Shown: positions 16,566 to 21,191 of the stretch, in pieces
How positions within the stretch are numbered: position 1 is the stretch's first letter
Layout: each line of letters starts with the position of its first letter
Source of the DNA: RUG563 sp024681215
GTDB taxonomy: Bacteria > Bacillota > Clostridia > Christensenellales > Aristaeellaceae
Reading direction: 5' to 3'
Assembly: GCA_024681215.1 (NCBI GenBank)
Contig: JAILBG010000080.1
Span: 1-21,191 of the forward strand
Length of the DNA stretch: 21,191 nt
Translations under genes and position numbers: made by a program
Notes under the pieces: model-generated
Seen by the model: the letters and a program-made list of their open reading frames with translations, nothing else
Told to the model about the DNA's origin: nothing
The model's database searches: none

Positions 16566-17573
16566 TCACATCAGCGAATCTTCGCCCAGGCGCTTTGAGA
16601 TGAAGTTGGCGCCTGTCAGCAGGAAGATGGCGATCACGCTCTTGAAGATGCCGGCCGCCGTCGCCAGGCCAAGGTCCTGGTTCTGGGTGCCATGCTGCAT
16701 AACGTACAGGTCCACCGTGGAGGCCACCTCCATGGTGCCCGGGGTCTGCAGCAGGTATTGGATTTCGAAGCCGGTATCGAGAATATGGCCGATGTTCATG
16801 ATCAGCAGGATCACGAAGGTGGAACGGATGCCCGGCAGGGTGACGTGGATGATGCGCTGCATCCGGCCGGCGCCGTCAATGGAAGCGGCTTCATACAGAC
16901 ACGGGTCGATCCCGGTCATGGCGGAGATATAGATGATGGTGCCCCAGCCGACTTCCTTCCAGATATTGATCAGGCCGACGAGCCACCAGAAATATCTTCT
17001 GTCGCCCAGCCAGTCGACGCGCTTTTCGATCACGCCCAGGGACATCAGCAGTTGGTTGATGGTGCCGTTGTCACTGTCCAGAAACAGGATCTGGGCCATG
17101 CCGACCACGATGATCATGCTCAGGAAGTGAGGCAGGTAGGTGACGGTCTGCACCGTCCGCTTGAAGGTTTTCTGGCGCACCTCGTTGAGGAGGATGGCCA
17201 GCAGGATGGCCGCCAGGGTGCCGAACACCAGGTTGATCAGGCTCATGGCCAGGGTGTTTACGATACTCTGGGAGAACGACGGGATATTGTTGTCGGTGAA
17301 CAGCAGCTTGAAATTATCCAGGCCGCAGAACGCCGCCTGACCCGTCCGAAGATAGGGGATCAGGGTATTGATCTTCTGCGGGTTGGACGGGCTGATGTCC
17401 TTGAACGCGTTGATCCAGCCCCACAGGGGGTAATAGTTGAAGAAGAGAACATAGAGCAGCATCGGCACGGACATGACCACCAGCTGCCACTGCTTACCGA
17501 GCTGCTGGAAAAAGCCAAGCTTCTTTCGTTTTGGAAGGAGGCCATTTCCTAAATTCCTGGAGATCGTGGTCAT
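16566..17573 (-). CDS. Sugar ABC transporter permease, LplB type
   Basis: This 335-residue inner-membrane subunit has the normal length for LplB/YteP-like permeases and forms the pore with the downstream LplC-type protein. Family marks include QLGKQWQLVVMSVPMLLYVL (24-43), FNYYPLWGWINAFKDI (45-60), a YLPHFLS segment (146-152), the EAA loop at 228-247 (EAASIDGAGRM ... VTLP), and STVDLYVMQHG (285-295). About six membrane helices are visible. AAAGGGG lies before the ATG, and a second ATG just upstream is out of frame. Members of this group often import pectin-derived oligosaccharides such as rhamnogalacturonan or polygalacturonate fragments, fitting the GH53/GH127 context, but the substrate is not fixed by the sequence. 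It lies between the binding-protein gene, from which a stem-loop separates it, and the LplC gene. Confidence 0.94.
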   Translation of the reverse strand: MTTISRNLGNGLLPKRKKLGFFQQLGKQWQLVVMSVPMLLYVLFFNYYPLWGWINAFKDISPSNPQKINTLIPYLRTGQAAFCGLDNFKLLFTDNNIPSFSQSIVNTLAMSLINLVFGTLAAILLAILLNEVRQKTFKRTVQTVTYLPHFLSMIIVVGMAQILFLDSDNGTINQLLMSLGVIEKRVDWLGDRRYFWWLVGLINIWKEVGWGTIIYISAMTGIDPCLYEAASIDGAGRMQRIIHVTLPGIRSTFVILLIMNIGHILDTGFEIQYLLQTPGTMEVASTVDLYVMQHGTQNQDLGLATAAGIFKSVIAIFLLTGANFISKRLGEDSLM

Positions 17574-17590
17574 ACCCCATGCCCCTTTCT

Positions 17591-17627
17591 AAAAACCAGA
17601 GGGGAGAGACGATCCTCTCCCCTCTGG
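17591..17627 (-). terminator. Stem-loop with T-run between the second binding-protein gene and its permease
   Basis: A perfect 13-bp stem (17596-17608 with 17615-17627) closes a 6-nt loop and is followed on the minus strand by five T residues (17595-17591). It lies 16 bp after the binding-protein stop and 17 bp before the permease start. It probably limits read-through or protects the upstream mRNA, mirroring the element at 7508-7541. Confidence 0.78.
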
Positions 17628-17643
17628 CATGGATCAGTGTGTA

Positions 17644-19365
17644 TTATTTGTTGTCGAGCACCTTGTGTGCTTCTTCGACCACGCGGGTCTGCATGAAGGC
17701 GCCGAATTCATCCGCGTAGGGCTGGATCTCAGCCACGAAGGCATCCCACTTGGCATCGAATTCGTCCGGATCGCACTGGATCATCTCGGGCAGGCGGATA
17801 TCCTGCACGTTCAGGAAGTTGTTGTGCGCGGTATCCACGGGCGTGTAGTCGATCTGCCAGGCTTCGCCGTAGGGCGCCAGCTCGATGGGCGGATTCACGA
17901 AGTCAGCGAACTTCTGGTAGCCATAGGCATCCAGGAATTCCTTGTCGTAGTCGTTCATCAGGCCGAACACGATTTCAGGCTGGTTGCCGGGCTCCCAGCA
18001 GTTGCCGGCCTTGACGACCTTGTCGCCAATCTGGATGTCTTCCAGGATGTAGCCCTGCTTCTTGGGGCTGCTCTGGAAGAAAGCATCGGCCTTGTTGGCC
18101 AGCTTCCACTGGTTGTCCAGAGACTGAGCATACTGTTCGGGGGTCATGTTCAGACGGCCGTTCTCGTCGATGTAGTAATCTTCGCCTTCGATGCCCCAGT
18201 TGAAGATCAGCTGCCATTCGTCAGAGAGCATTTCTTCCCACATAGCCACGATGCGCTCGGGGCAGGGGCAGGTCTTGGAGATACCGAAGCCGCGGCGGAC
18301 GTTCGGCAGAGAGCCGTTCACATAGTGTTCTTCGATCTCAGCGCCGTCCACATATTCGGGATCGTACACGAGGCCCAGGGCCACGTAGGTGCGGTCATAC
18401 ATCTTGGCATCCTGCAGAGCGGTGGTGGCGGTGCCGAAGTCCCAGGCCTGGTCGAACATGCCCAGCACGGTGCCGCCGGAAATCAGGGCGATGTACTGGT
18501 CATAGCTCATGGTGAAGGTGCTGCGGTCGATGAGGCCCGCCTGATACACTTCGTTCAGCTTCTTGTAGTAGGCCTTGGCGTAGGGCTTGTCGATGAAGGT
18601 CTCGGTCTTGAATTCCACAGCGGGATCGTTGCCGGTCACTTCGTAGTTCTGATCGGTGACGCAGATGTACACTTCACCGTCGTTGGGGCGGCCCATCAGG
18701 TGCTGCACGGGGTTGATCAGGCAGAAGTGACGCCAGTCTTCGCACAGGATGGCGAAGCCGGTGTAGGGGGTGCCGTTCTCGTCCGTGGGGTTGGCGGCCA
18801 GGAAGCGTTCGAGCAGATCGAAGTATTCATCCATGGTCTTGATTTCGGGATAGCCATCCCAGGCCAGAACCTGCTTCTGGATGAAGAAGGCGGGGCCGCC
18901 GACGGAATTGACGATCTGATCGCCGTAGGTCAGGCCGTAGTTCGGGATGATGTAGAGGGTGTCCACGCCGTCAACCTTTTCGATCAGACGGGCGCGCTGG
19001 GGCTCGATGTGGGCCCACAGACGGGGGGTCTTTTCGGGGCTGATGTAGTCCAGCAGGTTGATCAGAGCGCCACCCTGGATGATCAGGTCGGCACTGTTGC
19101 CGCCGTCGAACAGATCCGGATAGTCGCCGCCGATGATCTTGATGCCCAGGGTTTCATCCAGGTCGCCGGTCAGGAAGGTGATGTCGAAGCTGATGCCAAA
19201 CTTTTCTTCGATCAGCTTGTAGATTTTGTTGTCCGCAGTGGGCCGGTCGCCGGGATCGCCGCGGAACACGGACAGGGTGATGGGCTCATTGGCTTCCGCC
19301 ATCACAGCGGGCACCAGGGAGAGCAGCATCACAGCAACCAACAGGGCAGCCAGGATTTTCTTCAT
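17644..19365 (-). CDS. Sugar ABC transporter solute-binding protein, LplA/YtcQ type
   Basis: This 573-residue protein is the receptor of the second importer; its length is typical of LplA/YtcQ-like proteins, longer than MalE. A signal peptide covers residues 1-23 with a VMA|EA cleavage site, and there is no cysteine at or near the cleavage site, so the usual lipid anchor is missing. Typical segments are ITLSVFRGDPGDRP (29-42), NKIYKLIEEKFGISFDI (46-62), IIGGDYPDLFDGGN (77-90), LINLLDYI (101-108), LYIIPNYGLTYG (137-148), and a C-terminal DEFDAKWDAFVAEIQPY motif resembling the end of Lpl-type receptors. AGGAGGAAGG precedes the ATG. It is the first gene of the minus-strand operon, reads out of a 480-bp intergenic region, and is separated from its permeases by a stem-loop. 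The ligand is probably a pectic oligosaccharide by context only. Confidence 0.93.
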   Translation of the reverse strand: MKKILAALLVAVMLLSLVPAVMAEANEPITLSVFRGDPGDRPTADNKIYKLIEEKFGISFDITFLTGDLDETLGIKIIGGDYPDLFDGGNSADLIIQGGALINLLDYISPEKTPRLWAHIEPQRARLIEKVDGVDTLYIIPNYGLTYGDQIVNSVGGPAFFIQKQVLAWDGYPEIKTMDEYFDLLERFLAANPTDENGTPYTGFAILCEDWRHFCLINPVQHLMGRPNDGEVYICVTDQNYEVTGNDPAVEFKTETFIDKPYAKAYYKKLNEVYQAGLIDRSTFTMSYDQYIALISGGTVLGMFDQAWDFGTATTALQDAKMYDRTYVALGLVYDPEYVDGAEIEEHYVNGSLPNVRRGFGISKTCPCPERIVAMWEEMLSDEWQLIFNWGIEGEDYYIDENGRLNMTPEQYAQSLDNQWKLANKADAFFQSSPKKQGYILEDIQIGDKVVKAGNCWEPGNQPEIVFGLMNDYDKEFLDAYGYQKFADFVNPPIELAPYGEAWQIDYTPVDTAHNNFLNVQDIRLPEMIQCDPDEFDAKWDAFVAEIQPYADEFGAFMQTRVVEEAHKVLDNK

Positions 19366-19425
19366 GGTTTCCTTCCTCCTTCATTTTTGGGGTTCCTCGA
19401 ATTGAGCGCATTTGCACTCTGTGGT

Positions 19426-19454
19426 TTTATTTTGTTATTTTTTGTACAGGTCAA
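19426..19454 (-). promoter_or_regulatory. Possible promoter of the second transporter operon
   Basis: On the minus strand TTGACC (19454-19449, 5/6) is followed after 17 bp by AATAAA (19431-19426, 4/6), placing the start near 19419 and about 55 nt before the ATG. An overlapping choice, TTGTTG with CAAAAT, also has a 17-bp spacer. Both are weak at -10, as expected for an activator-dependent promoter. Confidence 0.35.
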
Positions 19455-19622
19455 CAATGGAAAAATGGGTATTTTTATCTCATTTCTTTCTCTCTTTCTT
19501 CTCATTCCTTTCTTTTCATTTGTCCACCGCAGGGAAAAAAGCGGCAAAGCGAAAAGCAGAAACCAAAGTGAGAAAAGCCCTTGTTTTTCAACGTTTCCCA
19601 GCCGTCCCGACGCATGCGGCAT

Positions 19623-19638
19623 GTACAATATGGTACAA
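19623..19638 (-). repeat. Direct TTGTAC repeat with 10-bp period (candidate operator)
   Basis: Read on the minus strand, TTGTAC occurs at 19638-19633 and 19628-19623, one helical turn apart, about 170 bp upstream of the candidate -35. A further GTACA core lies at 19444-19448, overlapping the promoter spacer. Same-face direct half-sites are the usual form of AraC-family operators. Binding is inferred only from the pattern. Confidence 0.3.
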
Positions 19639-19687
19639 AAGCCTGGAAACAACGGATGAGGCGCGATTGCGCACATTTCGCCGATCC

Positions 19688-19725
19688 CCCTCAATTTTTT
19701 CGTTTTTCAGAGAAAGAACTGAGGG
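19688..19725. repeat. Imperfect 14-bp inverted repeat in the intergenic region
   Basis: Arms 19688-19701 and 19712-19725 pair over 14 positions with one mismatch and one possible G-U pair on the minus strand, around a 10-nt loop. Four T residues follow on the plus strand. It could be a weak plus-strand terminator or a structured element upstream of the transporter operon. No gene reads into it from the plus side. Confidence 0.35.
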
Positions 19726-19798
19726 TTTTCCCTTCGTTTTCCCGCATTTTTGCTGTTCCTGCGCACGTTCTGCGGCGCGGATCGGCAGTTTTATGCGC

Positions 19799-19829
19799 AA
19801 AAAACGCCGTGCGTTTACCGTACGGCGTT
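19799..19829 (-). terminator. Rho-independent terminator after glmM
   Basis: An 11-bp stem (19819-19829 with 19803-19813, one mismatched or wobble position) closes a 5-nt loop, and T residues follow on the minus strand (19804-19799, part of them within the stem end). It lies 16 bp after the glmM stop. Confidence 0.85.
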
Positions 19830-19845
19830 ATTATCTGTGTGACCG

Positions 19846-21191
19846 TTATTCTGCGATATGTCCCTTGGCGCGGATCACGTCGATAACGCTGTCCACGTAC
19901 TTTTCGCAAATCTCGTTGCTTTCGGCCTCCACCATCACGCGGATCACCGGCTCCGTGCCGCTTTCCCGCACCAGGATGCGGCCCGTATCCCCCAGCGTAT
20001 CGGCGACCTTCTTCACCGCCGCCTGTACGTCGGGATCGTTCTGGGCGTCGGGCTTGCTCTTGACCCGGACGTTCTTGAGCACCTGGGGATAGAACACCAC
20101 GGGAGCGGCCAGCTCGCTCATGGGCTTTTCCTTGGCCAGCATGACCTCCATCAGCTTCAGGGCGGTCACGATGCCGTCGCCGGTGGTTTCGTACTTGGAG
20201 AAGATGATGTGCCCGCTCTGCTCGCCGCCGATGCGGTTGCCGGTCTGCACCATGTTCTCGTATACGTACTTGTCGCCCACCTTGGTTTTATCGTATTCGA
20301 TGCCCACCTTGTCCAGGGCTTTGTAGAGGCCGAAATTGCTCATCACGGTGGTGACCACCTTGTTGTTGAGCAGCTTGCCCCGTTCCTTCATGTACAGCCC
20401 GTAGATATACAGGATGTGGTCGCCGGTGACCACATTGCCCTTTTCATCCACGCACAGGCAGCGGTCCGCGTCGCCGTCGAAAGCGAAGCCGATATCCAGC
20501 CGGTTGCCCTCCACGAATTTCTGCAGGTGCTCGATGTGGGTGGAGCCGCAGTCGGTGTTGATATTGTAGCCGTCGGGATGATCGTTCATCACGTAGGTCT
20601 TGGCGCCCAGCGCGTCGAACACCGCTTTGGCGATCTGCCAGGAGGCGCCGTTGGCCACGTCCAGGCCCACCTTCACATCCTTGAAGGAATACTTGGACAG
20701 GGAAATCAGGAAGCCGATGTAGCGGTTGCGGCCCGCCACGTAGTCCACGGTCTTGCCGATCTTGTCCCGCTCCGCCAGGGGCACTTCGCCCTTGCCGTCG
20801 ATATAGTCCTCGATCTTGAGCAGCACTTCCTCTTCCATCTTTTCCCCGTTGCCGTTGAGCACCTTGATGCCGTTGTCGTAATAGGGATTGTGGGAAGCGG
20901 AGATCATGATGCCGCAGTCGAAATCGTCCACCCGGGCGATGTAGGCCACGGAGGGCGTGGTGGTGACGTGCATGATATAGGCGTCGGCGCCGCTGGCCGT
21001 CAGGCCTGTGCACAGTGCGTATTCGAACATGTAGGAAGACCGGCGGGTATCCTTGCCGATGACGACCTTGGCCTTTTTTCCCTGATGAACGCCGTAATAC
21101 CAGCCCAGGTAGCGCCCGATCTTGATGGCGTGCTCAAACGTCAGTCCTTTATTGGCTTCGCCCCGAAAGCCGTCTGTTCGGAAATATTTAC
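19846..21191 (-). CDS. glmM: Phosphoglucosamine mutase (first few codons outside the window)
   Basis: GlmM interconverts glucosamine-6-phosphate and glucosamine-1-phosphate in the cytoplasm, feeding UDP-GlcNAc and peptidoglycan synthesis. The frame is open from the window edge for 447 codons and begins KYFRTDGFRGEANKGLTFEH, which is nearly the start of the family (usual opening MGKYFGTDGIRG), so only about 1-4 residues are missing. Signature sites are intact: the phosphoserine loop ISASHNPYYDNGIK with the active serine near residue 99, metal loop DGDADR, sugar-binding GGEQSGH, and phosphate-binding RESGTEPVIRVMVE. The gene does not start at the internal ATG at 21030, because family-conserved sequence continues upstream of it. 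It has its own terminator and is separated from the sugar operon by 480 bp, so it is an unrelated housekeeping neighbour. Confidence 0.97.
   Translation of the reverse strand, partial: KYFRTDGFRGEANKGLTFEHAIKIGRYLGWYYGVHQGKKAKVVIGKDTRRSSYMFEYALCTGLTASGADAYIMHVTTTPSVAYIARVDDFDCGIMISASHNPYYDNGIKVLNGNGEKMEEEVLLKIEDYIDGKGEVPLAERDKIGKTVDYVAGRNRYIGFLISLSKYSFKDVKVGLDVANGASWQIAKAVFDALGAKTYVMNDHPDGYNINTDCGSTHIEHLQKFVEGNRLDIGFAFDGDADRCLCVDEKGNVVTGDHILYIYGLYMKERGKLLNNKVVTTVMSNFGLYKALDKVGIEYDKTKVGDKYVYENMVQTGNRIGGEQSGHIIFSKYETTGDGIVTALKLMEVMLAKEKPMSELAAPVVFYPQVLKNVRVKSKPDAQNDPDVQAAVKKVADTLGDTGRILVRESGTEPVIRVMVEAESNEICEKYVDSVIDVIRAKGHIAE

Larger units (their letters stand above)
19366..19845. other. 480-bp AT-rich intergenic region between glmM and the second transporter operon
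   Basis: No convincing gene is seen. The minus-strand frame 19676-19362 is open for 104 codons and has a GAGGGGGA site before its ATG, but its composition is unlike its neighbours and it runs through the promoter region, so I do not call it. Contents are the glmM terminator at the right end, a T/C-rich tract (about 19471-19524), a 14-bp imperfect inverted repeat, a TTGTAC direct repeat and a weak promoter at the left. Confidence 0.7.

Noticed and set aside
17629..19659. 676-codon plus-strand frame opposite the second receptor gene
   Set aside because: It is a shadow frame: Val/Asp/Gly-rich, without motifs, and continuous with intergenic sequence at its 3' end.
19362..19676. Minus-strand 104-codon ORF ending in an ATGA overlap with the receptor gene, with an SD-like GAGGGGGA upstream
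   Set aside because: It runs through the candidate promoter and the receptor's SD, has atypical composition, and the ATGA overlap is automatic for any open frame in that phase. It is kept only as a remote possibility.

Overview
The window looks like a carbohydrate-utilisation locus from a GC-rich, fermentative member of the Firmicutes (Bacillota, class Clostridia), probably a gut or rumen organism. The grounds are AGGAGG-type ribosome binding sites, canonical sigma-A promoters (TTGACA/TATAAT with 17-bp spacers) rather than Bacteroidetes promoters, MsmX-dependent CUT1 sugar transporters, and Lpl-type transporter genes with an AraC regulator. A more precise placement (for example Christensenellales) is only a guess. 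No rRNA, tRNA, CRISPR array, IS element or phage gene was seen.

Layout. (1) On the minus strand, 1-2513 holds a secreted GH13 amylase-family enzyme followed 15 bp later by a cytoplasmic DUF1680-type beta-L-arabinofuranosidase that runs off the left edge. (2) On the plus strand, 2666-5674 holds two small unrecognised membrane proteins and a secreted GH53 endo-beta-1,4-galactanase with an Ig-like and a putative carbohydrate-binding domain, closed by a strong terminator. Divergent promoters for blocks 1 and 2 share one -35 element. (3) On the plus strand, 5921-13259 is a complete CUT1 ABC importer: a solute-binding protein with a C-terminal SusE/F-like domain, a MalF-type permease, a very large MalG-type permease and an MsmX/UgpC-type ATPase. 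A bidirectional terminator follows. (4) On the minus strand, 19365-13324 is a second importer of the LplA-LplB-LplC type (binding protein, normal-sized permease, oversized permease) without its own ATPase, followed by an AraC regulator. (5) A 480-bp AT-rich intergenic region separates it from nearly complete glmM (19846-21191, minus), a housekeeping gene of cell-wall precursor synthesis.

How the parts could work together. Secreted GH53 and GH13 enzymes would cut galactan or alpha-glucan outside the cell. The two importers would take up the oligosaccharides, probably both powered by the single ATPase, and cytoplasmic GH127 would remove terminal beta-L-arabinofuranose. Arabinogalactan or rhamnogalacturonan-I side chains are the likeliest diet. 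The GH13 enzyme and the SusE/F-like domain leave alpha-glucan open for part of the locus.

The most unusual point is architectural. In each transporter the MalG/LplC-type permease carries a large predicted extracytoplasmic extension: about 565 residues in one, and about 225 plus 90 residues in the other. Both partner binding proteins lack a usable lipobox cysteine and so look like freely secreted proteins. A plausible but untested idea is that the permease extensions dock the otherwise soluble binding proteins. In the larger permease, a good in-frame internal ribosome binding site and ATG sit exactly where a normal-length MalG would begin.
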